Shown: positions 41,032 to 49,655 of the stretch, in pieces | How positions within the stretch are numbered: position 1 is the first letter of the stretch | Layout: each line of letters begins with the position of its first letter | DNA from: a virus | Reading direction: 5' to 3' (one strand) | Virus record (IMG/VR): IMGVR_UViG_3300043449_001420 | Span: 1-51,708 of that record | Length of the DNA: 51,708 nucleotides | Program-made: the position numbers and the translations under genes | Notes under the pieces: model-generated | Seen by the model: the letters and a program-made list of their open reading frames with translations, nothing else | What the model was told of the DNA's origin: nothing | The model's database searches: none

Positions 41032-41505
41032 ATGGTAATAGAAACACTACTAAGCGGAGTATTTGGCGGATTACTCCGCCTTGCTCCTGAAGCCATGAAA
41101 ATCTTTGATCGCAAAAATGAACGAGAGCATGAGCTTAAAATGCTGACTCTTGAACACGAATTTGCAAAAACCAAAGCCGAAGCTGCAATTCGTCAAGGCG
41201 ATCAGCAAGTTAACATCAAAGAGTTTGAAGCAATTAGTGCAGCTATTGAAGAACAGTCTAAAACTTCACAAGCTGCTGGTTGGTTTATAGCTGCAATTAA
41301 TGCACTAGTTCGCCCAACCACAACTTACCTATTTCTAGGCTGTTACTTTTTAGTTAAAGCAGCATTGTACTCAATGGCTACTGCAGCAGGAGCTCCTTGG
41401 AATGAAGTAGTTGTTGCATTATGGACAAAAGACGATATTGCTATCTTATTCATGATTATCTCATTCTGGTTTGTAGGACGAGTATATGAACGAAAAGGCA
41501 GTTGA
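41032..41505 (+). CDS. Holin (3TM, gene-transfer-agent type), 157 aa
   Basis: The N-terminal half is amphipathic and charged (KNEREHELKMLTLEHEFAKT). The C-terminal half has two to three membrane helices (AAGWFIAAINALVRPTTTY, FLGCYFLVKAALYSM, DIAILFMIISFWFVGRVYE). The RP-TTTY turn after the first helix and the charged N-terminus match 3TM holins of the GTA family. It opens the inner membrane to release the endolysin encoded next, which overlaps it by 20 nt. Confidence 0.75.
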   Translation: MVIETLLSGVFGGLLRLAPEAMKIFDRKNEREHELKMLTLEHEFAKTKAEAAIRQGDQQVNIKEFEAISAAIEEQSKTSQAAGWFIAAINALVRPTTTYLFLGCYFLVKAALYSMATAAGAPWNEVVVALWTKDDIAILFMIISFWFVGRVYERKGS

Positions 41506-41944
41506 GCTAGCCACACAATTATGCATACATTTTGAAGGCTTTTCTAGTACACCATACTTATGTCCAGCAGGATACTGGACTATAGGTTATGGTACTGTTT
41601 ATAAGCCGGATGGTAGTCGCGTTACAGCAGTACATCCGGATATATCTCGTGAAACTGCACTAGCCTGGTTAATACATGAAATAACCTACAACTATATGCC
41701 TGCTGTATTAAGTGCCACACCTAATGTAGCTAAATATCCATTGCTCTTAGGAGCTCTTACAGATTTTGCTTATAACTTGGGCGGTCCACGTTACCGCGCT
41801 AGTACACTAGCACGCCGTGTACGTGAAGAACGTTGGGCTGAAGCACAAGCCCAATTACTTTTATGGAACAAGGGCAGTGGCCGTGTACTGCCTGGCCTAG
41901 TACGTAGACGAGCCGCTGAAGCAAAATTCTTTCCACAAAACTAA
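41486..41944 (+). CDS. Endolysin, GH24 lysozyme
   Basis: The 152-aa protein has the T4/lambdoid lysozyme active-site spacing Glu-8-x-5-Thr: E17 in HFEGFS, C26 in the place of the usual Asp, and T32 in WTIGYGT. Cys at that place is known in some lambdoid endolysins and is functional. There is no signal sequence or anchor, so it depends on the holin. It hydrolyses the glycan strand of peptidoglycan. The start is at 41486 inside the holin gene, with GGACGAG upstream. PhoH follows under its own promoter. Confidence 0.9.
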   Translation: MNEKAVELATQLCIHFEGFSSTPYLCPAGYWTIGYGTVYKPDGSRVTAVHPDISRETALAWLIHEITYNYMPAVLSATPNVAKYPLLLGALTDFAYNLGGPRYRASTLARRVREERWAEAQAQLLLWNKGSGRVLPGLVRRRAAEAKFFPQN

Positions 41945-41952
41945 AAACTAGG

Positions 41953-41981
41953 TTGACACCAAAACCTAGACCTGGTATAAT
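41953..41981 (+). promoter_or_regulatory. Promoter of phoH
   Basis: TTGACA (41953-41958), 17 nt, TATAAT (41976-41981). The -35 lies inside CTAGGTT...AACCTAG, and a TTGTAAATA...TATTTACAA hairpin (41988-42021) follows in the leader. It lacks the TGTGC core of the other late promoters. Confidence 0.85.
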
Positions 41982-42035
41982 TTAAACTTGTAAATACCTA
42001 GCAGTATTTTTCTATTTACAAACCCAAGGAACCTC

Positions 42036-42794
42036 ATGGCAAGAAATAGTGGTAAAACCCATCGCACCTTCCCAGCAAAAAAGTCAAGCAAACAACCAAC
42101 ACGTGAACAGCAAAGTGCTTGGCGTGCTGAAAAACAAGCTGGCGAAGATGTGCCCAAAGTCTCCAGAAATTACACATTTAAAGAAGTTAAACCACTAAAC
42201 TTCATCCAAGGCGAGTACCTGGATGCTATTAGCTCAAATGACATAGTTTTTGGAATCGGATCAGCAGGTACTGGCAAAACATTTATTGCTGCCAGCTATG
42301 CAGCTGCTGAGCTATATTATAAACGTATCAATAAAATTATACTTACCAGACCCAATGTTGAAACTGGGCGAGGCATGGGCTTTTTACCAGGCGAGCTTGA
42401 CGAAAAGTACGCACCATACTTGCAACCTTTTGATCAAGTGTTTACACGAGCACTGGGCAAAGGCTTCTACGAATACTCGCTAAAAGTCAAAGATATCGAC
42501 CCTAAACCGCTGGGATTTATGCGCGGAGCAAGTTTTGAAGACTGCATTATCTTGGTTGATGAAGCACAAAACTTAACCAAAACAGAGTTTAAAATGCTGT
42601 TATCGCGCATTGGCAAAAATTGCAAAGTTATCTTAAGTGGTGACCCTAAACAAACGGATATTACTGATAGTGGACTTTTAGACGCCACCAAGCGTTTGAG
42701 TGGTATTCCTGGTGTTGAAGTAGTAACATTTCAAGATAGTGATATTGTGCGAAGTCAAATGTGTAAGCAAGTTATCTTAGCTTACAATAATTAA
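42036..42794 (+). CDS. phoH: PhoH-like P-loop ATPase
   Basis: The 252-aa protein has Walker A GSAGTGKT (75-82), Walker B CIILVDEAQN (about 170-179) and downstream ATPase segments (LSRIGKNCKVILSGDPKQTD) of PhoH, plus a basic N-terminus that may bind RNA. PhoH proteins occur widely in environmental phages. They are linked to RNA metabolism or phosphate stress, but the phage role is unsettled. It has its own promoter and a structured leader. Confidence 0.9.
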   Translation: MARNSGKTHRTFPAKKSSKQPTREQQSAWRAEKQAGEDVPKVSRNYTFKEVKPLNFIQGEYLDAISSNDIVFGIGSAGTGKTFIAASYAAAELYYKRINKIILTRPNVETGRGMGFLPGELDEKYAPYLQPFDQVFTRALGKGFYEYSLKVKDIDPKPLGFMRGASFEDCIILVDEAQNLTKTEFKMLLSRIGKNCKVILSGDPKQTDITDSGLLDATKRLSGIPGVEVVTFQDSDIVRSQMCKQVILAYNN

Positions 42795-42801
42795 GGAACA
42801 T

Positions 42802-43182
42802 ATGGCAGAAACATATAAGCCCACGGAAGGCATGGCCAGTGCCGCACGACGTGCATTAAAGTGGAAAGAAGAAGGCAAGCCAGGCGGTACCTTAGTTGGA
42901 CTAGCTCGCGCTAATCAACTAAAAGACCGTGAACCCCTAAGCGCTAGTACCGTGCTACGAATGTATAGCTTTTTTAGTCGGCATGAACCAGATAAAAAAG
43001 CCACTGGTTTTAACAGTGGCGAAGAGGGTTTTCCATCAAAAGGTCGAGTAGCTTGGGACTTATGGGGCGGAGATGGCGGATTTAGTTGGAGTCGTGAAAA
43101 ACGAGACCAAATTATGCGCGAACGAGAAGACGCTAAAGAACTTAATATTATAGCTCAGTTAATGAGTAAATTAGACGGCTAA
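42802..43182 (+). CDS. Conserved phage protein, 126 aa
   Basis: The motif series MASAARRALKWKEEG, RMYSFFSRHEPDK and GRVAWDLWGGDGG is a pattern I know from small proteins in many tailed phages and some bacteria, of unproven function. It is highly charged and mostly helical, without membrane segments or signal peptide. It follows phoH by 7 nt and ends in a strong terminator, so the two form a transcription unit. Confidence 0.6.
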   Translation: MAETYKPTEGMASAARRALKWKEEGKPGGTLVGLARANQLKDREPLSASTVLRMYSFFSRHEPDKKATGFNSGEEGFPSKGRVAWDLWGGDGGFSWSREKRDQIMREREDAKELNIIAQLMSKLDG

Positions 43183-43186
43183 AAGA

Positions 43187-43221
43187 AAAGCCCTTAACTA
43201 GCAATAGTTAAGGGCTTTTTG
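43187..43221 (+). terminator. Terminator at the end of the rightward operon
   Basis: AAAGCCCTTAACTA (43187-43200) and TAGTTAAGGGCTTT (43205-43218) form a 14-bp perfect stem with a GCAA loop, followed by TT. A-rich on the other side. Confidence 0.92.
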
Positions 43222-43261
43222 TTATGGTTGCATTGGCGCACCCTGACAAATTTTGACAACA

Positions 43262-43297
43262 AAAAAGCCCCCGAGTTTTGCAACGCGGGGGCTTTTC
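43262..43297 (-). terminator. Terminator at the end of the leftward replication operon
   Basis: AAAAGCCCCCG and CGGGGGCTTTT pair across a 12-nt loop, with T6 on the minus strand. The two operons converge here, each with its own terminator. Confidence 0.88.
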
Positions 43298-43310
43298 TTT
43301 TGGCTAAGTT

Positions 43311-43508
43311 TTATTCAGTAGGAGCTTCTTCGTTAGCAGCCTGTGGAGCTTGCATAGCAGCAATCTGTTCTTGAGCTTGAGCTTTGATTTTCTCGCTGAT
43401 AGGATTGCAGATTTTAGCTGGGATTTCCTGTAGAGCGGCTAAAATAATATTAGCTTCTTCAAGATTAAGTTCAAACGTGAAAGTTGGGTTTGGATTAGGT
43501 TGTGTCAT
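43311..43508 (-). CDS. Small conserved phage protein, 65 aa
   Basis: It starts MTQPNPNPTF just beyond the RNR stop (TAATATG); a longer reading overlaps the RNR gene out of frame. The core FTFELNLEEANIILAALQ followed by QEIPAKICNPISEKI is a pattern of small proteins common in environmental phages, of unknown function. The tail is Ala/Gln/Glu-rich. It ends the leftward operon. Confidence 0.6.
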   Translation of the reverse strand: MTQPNPNPTFTFELNLEEANIILAALQEIPAKICNPISEKIKAQAQEQIAAMQAPQAANEEAPTE

Positions 43509-43509
43509 A

Positions 43510-45477
43510 TTATTTAATTGGGCAAGCACCTGTAGCACATTCGGCATCGGTGATTTCATCAAAAGAGTTGGTGTTGTTCAAATCAACAACGCCAAGGGTG
43601 GAAACATATTCTTTGTAATCGTGTTCGGTTACAACTTCTTGTGGTAGGTACAAGTAACCTAGGTCTTTGGCTGTTTTAGTTGGGTCTGTGCGGTAGATAA
43701 AACTCACACCAACATAGCAGTCCCAATTGTCTAACAACCAGTCAATGATACCTGGAACTTCTGTTGGGTCATAGCTGATCGTAACACTAGTGTTTTGTTG
43801 ATTCCAGCTAGTTTGGATAAGGCGATAACGCTCTAGTTGCACAATGGCACTTTCAAGGTTAACTTCTTTACCCTCAACCACATCAAAGGGAACGCCTTCC
43901 CAAGCAACAGGGAATGTAACCAATACTCCCGAATCATCGACTGGGTGGTTAATAACACGGTAGTTAGCTTGACGTAGCTTTTCAACTACTGGATCGTGCT
44001 TAGAGAACTGAACATTGTTGAAAATGTACTTGCCTAGCGGCTTGTGCACACCTTCGGTAGTATCCATGATCTTTGACAATGTTCCTGACGGCTTAACACA
44101 GGTAATGTTTTTAGGAGCTGGTAAACCCAATTCCTGAGCCATGCCAATAGCAGCACCAGTTGCAGTACGCTTCAAATACTCATAGTCATAAGAACCCATA
44201 TCTGGACGCATAGCGATACCAGTTAGTCCCACTCCACAAAGTCGCATGAAATAGTTGTTAAGGTGCCAAGACTCTTGAAGAATACCGTCCTGTAAGTTAA
44301 CGCAGGTTTGTCGGTAGTTGGCACGAGCTGCCAGTCGAATAGCGTTGTGCAAACCGGCAGTGTCGCCTTTGAACTTGGCAATGTCAGTTTCGGTAAGGTT
44401 ACAGAAACTTTTGTTACCGAGTAAGATTTCAACGCATGGATTGGCTCCCTTAAACCACGGAGCGCGTCGTAGTGCTTCGACTTCATTAATAAACCCTGGT
44501 TCACTACCACCCGCTTCAACCATCATTGCAAAGATACGTTCTAGGTCGCTTTTAAGTGGTTTCTCTTTAAATACTAGCGAATTATTAGACTGTGTGCGGT
44601 GAGCATTGTTGTGCAACCACCAGTCTTTTTTGGCTACCGCAAATTCTTCCCATTCCGGCTGACCGTAATCGAAAAGTGCGATTTCAGCACTGCGACGGCT
44701 GGATAGAATAGTGCCAAGATGGTTAACAATGTCCAGAATATCCATCCGAGTAAGTAAACTATCAGCACGACCATTAAGTATATTGGCGATAGCAGTATAA
44801 GCAGCACTAATTGCAGCATCACCTGAGGAAATCCATCCATAACCTTTTAACCTTTCACCAGCTGGGCGAAGCTGACTAAAATCAAGAACAAGAGTATTCG
44901 CTGGATACTTACCTGCCAGTAGTTTACCAATGGATTTTGCCCATGCTTCTGCACTGTCACCAACTTGAATAGTCCATGTTTTAGTGTTTGGGTCAAATGT
45001 CTCGGTATTGTGTTCATTACCGCCTTTTTCGGTACGTGTTGAGCGTACTACTCGAATATTTTTAATTGGCTTTGAAAAGCCATTTAGTGTACCAACAATT
45101 GGCTTGAAACCTACACCACAACCTTGTAGCAATAGCCATAAAACGTCAACAACGTCATAGATTGTTTCAACGTGCGTAAAGCTGCAATTAAACTGTGACG
45201 CTTCACGTGTTTTGGCAACATTGGTTCCACCAAGCCAAAGTGTACGACCACTCATTGCAACTTTGCGATCTAGCATTAGTTGCTCAAGATCGTAAAGCTC
45301 TGCGTATTCTACGTCATTTAAGTCGCGTCCGACTGCTCGTTCCCACAACCATTGTTGATGGTCAATAACGCGGGCTACTGTTTCTTCCCATGTTTCAAAT
45401 TGTTTTCCGTCGTCTGAAGTTGGGCGATTATACGTACGACGTGTGATTACTTGTGCTCGTGTGCTTACTGCTGTCAT
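43510..45477 (-). CDS. nrdJ: Class II (adenosylcobalamin-dependent) ribonucleotide reductase, monomeric
   Basis: This 655-aa enzyme resembles Lactobacillus RTPR. It has the first redox Cys in FNCSF (C98), the radical Cys and Glu in NPCVEILLG (C348, E350), the second Cys in SFCN (C359, 11 residues later as in RTPR) and the C-terminal shuttle pair in CATGACPIK (C647, C652, three residues before the end as in RTPR). It reduces ribonucleotides to deoxyribonucleotides using vitamin B12 coenzyme and no oxygen or second subunit. AAAGGAAATC precedes the start. Glutaredoxin and dUTPase in the same operon support dNTP supply. Confidence 0.93.
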   Translation of the reverse strand: MTAVSTRAQVITRRTYNRPTSDDGKQFETWEETVARVIDHQQWLWERAVGRDLNDVEYAELYDLEQLMLDRKVAMSGRTLWLGGTNVAKTREASQFNCSFTHVETIYDVVDVLWLLLQGCGVGFKPIVGTLNGFSKPIKNIRVVRSTRTEKGGNEHNTETFDPNTKTWTIQVGDSAEAWAKSIGKLLAGKYPANTLVLDFSQLRPAGERLKGYGWISSGDAAISAAYTAIANILNGRADSLLTRMDILDIVNHLGTILSSRRSAEIALFDYGQPEWEEFAVAKKDWWLHNNAHRTQSNNSLVFKEKPLKSDLERIFAMMVEAGGSEPGFINEVEALRRAPWFKGANPCVEILLGNKSFCNLTETDIAKFKGDTAGLHNAIRLAARANYRQTCVNLQDGILQESWHLNNYFMRLCGVGLTGIAMRPDMGSYDYEYLKRTATGAAIGMAQELGLPAPKNITCVKPSGTLSKIMDTTEGVHKPLGKYIFNNVQFSKHDPVVEKLRQANYRVINHPVDDSGVLVTFPVAWEGVPFDVVEGKEVNLESAIVQLERYRLIQTSWNQQNTSVTISYDPTEVPGIIDWLLDNWDCYVGVSFIYRTDPTKTAKDLGYLYLPQEVVTEHDYKEYVSTLGVVDLNNTNSFDEITDAECATGACPIK

Positions 45478-45485
45478 GATTTCCT

Positions 45486-45683
45486 TTATCTAATACTGCA
45501 AGTCGGCATAGATACAATACGTATGCCGCTATCTGAATTATTTTGTTGTTGTGCTACTTTTTCTACTACTTGTAGACAGGTGTAGTAAGCCTTTGTGTTT
45601 TCTGCGTGGGTATATAGGTTATATCCTACAAGCATTGCAATAATAGATACAACAGCTACAGCTACTGTAGTTAGTTCACGCAT
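45486..45683 (-). CDS. Small membrane-anchored protein, 65 aa
   Basis: It starts MRELTTVAVA right after the dUTPase stop in a TAATATG junction. A single N-terminal hydrophobic helix (about residues 5-23) is followed by a polar part with Cys residues (TCLQVVEKVAQQQNNSDS; PTCSIR). It is not a clear lipoprotein, since no lipobox Cys is near the helix. The topology suggests a periplasmic or cytoplasmic tail anchored in the inner membrane. No family recognised. Confidence 0.55.
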   Translation of the reverse strand: MRELTTVAVAVVSIIAMLVGYNLYTHAENTKAYYTCLQVVEKVAQQQNNSDSGIRIVSMPTCSIR

Positions 45684-45684
45684 A

Positions 45685-46146
45685 TTATTGTCCGGTACTG
45701 CCAAAACCGCCGGTACCACGTTGTGTATCGTTCCATGCATCGTAAAATGTGGGAAGCTCTACACGCTGTACCACAAGCTGTGCGATTCGGTCGCCAGCCG
45801 TGATTACGTACGGGTCTTCGCCAATATTTTTTAGCAAAACTTTTAAATTTCCACGATAGTCAGCATCTATTACGCCAACACTATGAGGGATTGTAATCCC
45901 TTTCTTCCCTTGCGAACTCCTATTGAAAATAAAGCCCGCGAACCCTCGTGGAATTTTGACCGCTACTCCTGTATCAACAAGTTTTTGTTCGTTGGGATAA
46001 ATCTCACAGTTTTCACGCGAAAACAAATCTGCTCCGGCATCACTTGGATGTGCTCGCTCTGGGAGCTTAGCGCCAGGTTCGATTTTGCAAGCGATTGCGG
46101 GTTCTGGGATGCAGCTGCCGCTGGCAATTAAATATCCATTATTCAT
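45685..46146 (-). CDS. dut: dUTPase (trimeric type)
   Basis: All five motifs are present in order: HPSDAGADLFS, NRSSQGKKGI, GVIDADYRGNLKV with the catalytic Asp, GDRIAQLVV, and RGTGGFGSTG. The enzyme converts dUTP to dUMP, keeping uracil out of phage DNA and providing the precursor for thymidylate. At 153 aa it has the standard length. The ATG overlaps the exonuclease stop (ATGA). Confidence 0.95.
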   Translation of the reverse strand: MNNGYLIASGSCIPEPAIACKIEPGAKLPERAHPSDAGADLFSRENCEIYPNEQKLVDTGVAVKIPRGFAGFIFNRSSQGKKGITIPHSVGVIDADYRGNLKVLLKNIGEDPYVITAGDRIAQLVVQRVELPTFYDAWNDTQRGTGGFGSTGQ

Positions 46147-46988
46147 TTTAAGTAAAGTTCTAGGGTTTCGTCGATTGTTTTGAGATTGTCTTCACCAATG
46201 GCTTCACGGCAGTGTGTTACCAAATCCATTAGCTGATAGTTAAGCATTAGCAAGTCTTTACACTTGTTTAATTCCTGAATGTATTTGTATTTACCAGAAA
46301 TAGGGATACTAGCGATAATATCATAAGTACTACCCCATTCATTAACAAGAGTAACAGCACGCTTAGGCCCAATACCGGGAACACCAGCAACGTTATCACC
46401 AGTATCACCAGTAAGGCATTTAATACTAATGTAGTCTTCTGGATTAAATTCATAGTGAGTGTCCCAGTTGTCAAGGGTTACTTCTTTGCGAGTAACATAG
46501 CTAAATCGTGACACACCAGGTTGTACAAGCAAATCCCAGTCTCGATCACTTGAAATAAGCCAAATGTCGTCAGTGCTAAGTTTAGATTTTTGCGAAACAA
46601 TATACGCCGCAATATCGTCAGCCTCTACGCCTTGAAAACGTAACACAGGATAAGTGGTTGTGGTTTCTATGGTTTGAATAGTTGCAAGGAAATCTTCAAA
46701 GAAAATTTCAAATGCTGCACGCTCTGCGTCAGTTTGCTGTTCTTGTTTGTCTTTACGATTTTGCTTGTACTCAGGGCTAAGTCCTTTGCGATAACTAGAA
46801 CTACCTTGGTCGCAAGCAATAATAACGTGACTAGCTTTGTAACTTTTCTTTAGGCTATCTACTGTGCGAATATAATCTGTTGCAAAATCTGTGGCTCCAC
46901 TATGTTTATAGCGAAAAGCCAGGTTTAGTGCATCAACAATTAGCAAAGTATTATTTGATTCTGTTGCTTTTTTAAATGTAATACTCAT
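46143..46988 (-). CDS. 5'-3' exonuclease (FEN/T5-T7 type)
   Basis: At 281 aa it fits the phage 5' nuclease family. It has LLIVDALNLAFRY with the first Asp, VIIACDQGSSSYRKGLSPEY, an EADDIAAYIV motif, ISSDRDWDLLVQ, and CLTGDTGDNVAGVPGIGPKRA, the H3TH motif that binds DNA. Such enzymes remove RNA primers and flaps or make 3' overhangs for recombination. The ORF has its own promoter (TTGATT, 17 nt, TATAAT at 47015-47020). Confidence 0.92.
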   Translation of the reverse strand: MSITFKKATESNNTLLIVDALNLAFRYKHSGATDFATDYIRTVDSLKKSYKASHVIIACDQGSSSYRKGLSPEYKQNRKDKQEQQTDAERAAFEIFFEDFLATIQTIETTTTYPVLRFQGVEADDIAAYIVSQKSKLSTDDIWLISSDRDWDLLVQPGVSRFSYVTRKEVTLDNWDTHYEFNPEDYISIKCLTGDTGDNVAGVPGIGPKRAVTLVNEWGSTYDIIASIPISGKYKYIQELNKCKDLLMLNYQLMDLVTHCREAIGEDNLKTIDETLELYLK

Positions 46989-47014
46989 ATTGTATTCTTT
47001 GTGGTTAAGTGTAT

Positions 47015-47043
47015 ATTATACACTAATAACCTTGATTAATCAA
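47015..47043 (-). promoter_or_regulatory. Promoter of the exonuclease/dUTPase/RNR section
   Basis: On the minus strand TTGATT (47038-47043), 17 nt and TATAAT (47015-47020). The -35 lies in a perfect 14-bp palindrome CTTGATTAATCAAG (47031-47044), which also contains the stop codon of the upstream gene. Confidence 0.75.
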
Positions 47044-47498
47044 GTCACAAATTGTGGTTGCTCGTGTTGTAGCCAATCTTCAAGCAGTGCAACAAAAAAC
47101 TCGTGTTCATCACAATTTACAAAAACATAGCGATAGCGATTAGTTGAAGGCATTTCTTCAAATGCCACAAATACTTTACTGCGATCATATTTAAAGATTA
47201 AAAGTGGTTGTTTACTGACTTGATGGCCTTGACGTATAGTTTGTTTCCAAAACTCTATTAATTGAGGATTTTTTCCTGTTAATACAGCGCTGGTAAGGTG
47301 ATCTTCCGCGTAACCTTTTACTTCCACACACCAAAGGTTAGTTCTACCAGGAACGTAAAGATCACCTTTTAGCAGGTGTTTAGGGTCAAGAGCACCACTA
47401 CCAGGCACTCGTTCCCAGCCTAGTCCAGTATGTTTTTTTAAAAGGTCACGAACTGTGGTTTCAGTTCGTGCACCTTTAGCTCGCGCATCTACAGCCAT
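47040..47498 (-). CDS. Holliday-junction-resolvase-like PD-(D/E)xK nuclease
   Basis: The N-terminal pattern GARTETTVRDLLKKH with Glu13, PGSGALDP, GDLYVPG with Asp46 and CVEVKGY with Glu59 and Lys61 is the E-x-D-x-ExK set of Hjc-type resolvases. At 152 aa it is a compact single domain. Between the SbcCD-like pair and the exonuclease, branch resolution in recombination is likely. Another PD-(D/E)xK nuclease role is not excluded. The ATG overlaps the previous stop (TAATG). Confidence 0.75.
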   Translation of the reverse strand: MAVDARAKGARTETTVRDLLKKHTGLGWERVPGSGALDPKHLLKGDLYVPGRTNLWCVEVKGYAEDHLTSAVLTGKNPQLIEFWKQTIRQGHQVSKQPLLIFKYDRSKVFVAFEEMPSTNRYRYVFVNCDEHEFFVALLEDWLQHEQPQFVT

Positions 47499-47815
47499 TA
47501 TTTTTTAGCTGATCGTGGCGCAGGTTTAACAATTGCTGGTTTGACTACCGGAGCTTCCGCTTCAACTGAAGTTTCTACGGCAGTGGCACTCTGCTCTTGA
47601 CTTTTAGTGTCAACAGGTGCTTGTGGTGCATTAACACCAGCACTTACTTCAACTATTTCTGTTTCGTCTATTGTGTAAACTACCGAGCCAAGTTCAATTT
47701 CTAAACTAGCTAATTCGTCATTTGTCACATTCATGCCAACGTACACTGGCTGTGCCACATCGTTACGAATAATGGTAGCTTTAGCACCATTCTTTAGTTG
47801 TTCAATTTTAATCAT
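47498..47815 (-). CDS. Unknown protein with Ala/Pro/Val-rich tail, 105 aa
   Basis: The N-terminal 60 residues form a small beta-rich domain (MIKIEQLKNGAKATII, VYVGMNVTNDEL, SVVYTIDETEIVEV). The remainder is a low-complexity tail ending in basic APRSAKK. Encoded between SbcC and the resolvase, with one-base overlap to the latter, so co-expression with the recombination genes is near certain, but no function is assigned. Confidence 0.6.
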   Translation of the reverse strand: MIKIEQLKNGAKATIIRNDVAQPVYVGMNVTNDELASLEIELGSVVYTIDETEIVEVSAGVNAPQAPVDTKSQEQSATAVETSVEAEAPVVKPAIVKPAPRSAKK

Positions 47816-47816
47816 A

Positions 47817-49655
47817 TTATACCTCTATTTGGGATATGTTATTGCTTTTTACCACATTAACTTTTTCTAGTAGTGGGTGGCTAAAGCCATGAGACACTAA
47901 GAATGTATTTAAGTGCTCTTCTCGCAATAAAACCTCAATTAAACGCTCTTTGCCATCTACATCTAGTGCTTCCACTGTTTCGTCAAGTATTAACAAGTTA
48001 ATACGTGAGCTAGATAATGTCTGCATTAGTTTACGAATAGCAAGTAACGTCGCTACGTTTACTCTAGCACGCTCGCCTCCGCTAAGTGCTAGTATTTCAA
48101 TATCTCGACCATTATCCGTAATAACTACATTTAGTTTATCACTGGCCGAAACTTTAAAACCAATCTGAAATCGACCATCACTTAAGTCAACTAAATATTG
48201 GTTTGTAATTTCTTCTAAGTCTTTTACAAGACATTCTATTTTGTAAGCAACCAGTCCAGTTGTACTAAAAGTCTTGGTTAATACATTTACAATACTCATG
48301 CGTTCTGATAGCTTATGAAGTTTTTCGCTATAAGCTTCTAGTTCTTCATTCATTTCTACCATTTGTTTTGATATTATCTCTACTTTGGTATTGTGTGCAC
48401 TGGCTGTAGTATTATGTTTTTCTGCACGTGCAATAGCTGCTTTTAGAGTGGTAATGCTATTTTGAAGTTCTGTAAACTGTGCTTCAAGTTGTTCTTTGTC
48501 AAGCAAATCTTCTTGCATTGTGTTGTCGATAACTGCATGATACTTCTCCCACTCCTCAGTTGCACGATTAGCGGTTTCCCATATTTTTGTACGCTCTGCA
48601 ATATCAGCACGTATATCATCAAGTTCTTTGATTCTTGCAGTAATTTTAGTACTACTAGTACGCGCAGCATCTTGAATTTTTTGTTGTTCAGCAACTAACT
48701 CAGCAATTTTTGCTTCATTGATTTCTTGCAAACAAGTCGGGCACGTTCCGTGCAGTGCGCCTATCTTTTTAACAAATGCTTGCGAATCGCGTACAGTTTT
48801 TGCAAGCTCTACTGACTCGGTATTAAGTTTACCAGCTTCTGTTTGTAACGGTTTCGTATCCTCAGTGGGTTTGTCTGGAATAGGAAATAGCTTGATTTTA
48901 CTTTGAAGCTGCTTGTAAGTATTGTTTTGAGAAATCTTTTTGTTAGTAGATTCTACATTTTTAATACTGCTTGATAATTGTTCTAGTTTTAGTAACTGCT
49001 CAGCGTCCACAGTACTTACAGGTTCTAGCGTCATTGGTGTTAAGTCAGCTTTTGCATACTTATTTAACCATGCACTAACTGTACTAACTTGGGATTGAAC
49101 TGCAGTAATATCTTTGCTGAGTTCTTGTGCAGTTTCTTTAAAAACTTCTTGTGCTCGTGTGTACTTGCCTAGATTTAAAATTTCAATAAGAAACTTTTTG
49201 CGAGCAGTATCAGGTGCAGTTAAAAACTCTAGGCTACCTGCATTTGACTGATAAACAATTTGCGAAAATGTTTTATGGTCAAAACCTAAGATTTCTTCAA
49301 TATTTTTGTAGGTTTGTGTAGCAGTGTGCGCGCTAATATCTACACCAGACTTATAAAGTTTAACAGTTTGAGTAGTCCCACGTTTTGAGTCGATACGGTA
49401 CTCAGTACCGTCTTTGTCAAATACTAAACTAATACTATAAGATTTATCTTTTACATATCGGTTAAGTATATCTGCTTTTTTAATAGACTTGGAATTCTTG
49501 TTAAACAGTACTTCTTCAAGTACTAGGGCAATAGAGCTTTTACCATGACCATTTTTACCAACTAGTTGAGTTAATTGAGCAGACGAAAAATCAAGAGTAT
49601 TGTCTGCACCGTAACTAAAAGCATTAGACCATGTTAGTGTTTTTATTGTTATCAT
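47817..49655 (-). CDS. SbcC/Rad50-like recombination ATPase (gp46 type)
   Basis: The 612-aa protein has Walker A GKNGHGKS (33-40), two long coiled-coil arms, a zinc hook CPTC near residue 300, the ABC signature LSGGERARVN and Walker B LLILDETVEALD near the C-terminus. It is far shorter than E. coli SbcC (about 1050 aa) and close to T4 gp46. With the SbcD-like nuclease it processes double-strand ends for recombination-dependent replication. The start overlaps the glutaredoxin gene by 32 nt. Confidence 0.93.
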   Translation of the reverse strand: MITIKTLTWSNAFSYGADNTLDFSSAQLTQLVGKNGHGKSSIALVLEEVLFNKNSKSIKKADILNRYVKDKSYSISLVFDKDGTEYRIDSKRGTTQTVKLYKSGVDISAHTATQTYKNIEEILGFDHKTFSQIVYQSNAGSLEFLTAPDTARKKFLIEILNLGKYTRAQEVFKETAQELSKDITAVQSQVSTVSAWLNKYAKADLTPMTLEPVSTVDAEQLLKLEQLSSSIKNVESTNKKISQNNTYKQLQSKIKLFPIPDKPTEDTKPLQTEAGKLNTESVELAKTVRDSQAFVKKIGALHGTCPTCLQEINEAKIAELVAEQQKIQDAARTSSTKITARIKELDDIRADIAERTKIWETANRATEEWEKYHAVIDNTMQEDLLDKEQLEAQFTELQNSITTLKAAIARAEKHNTTASAHNTKVEIISKQMVEMNEELEAYSEKLHKLSERMSIVNVLTKTFSTTGLVAYKIECLVKDLEEITNQYLVDLSDGRFQIGFKVSASDKLNVVITDNGRDIEILALSGGERARVNVATLLAIRKLMQTLSSSRINLLILDETVEALDVDGKERLIEVLLREEHLNTFLVSHGFSHPLLEKVNVVKSNNISQIEV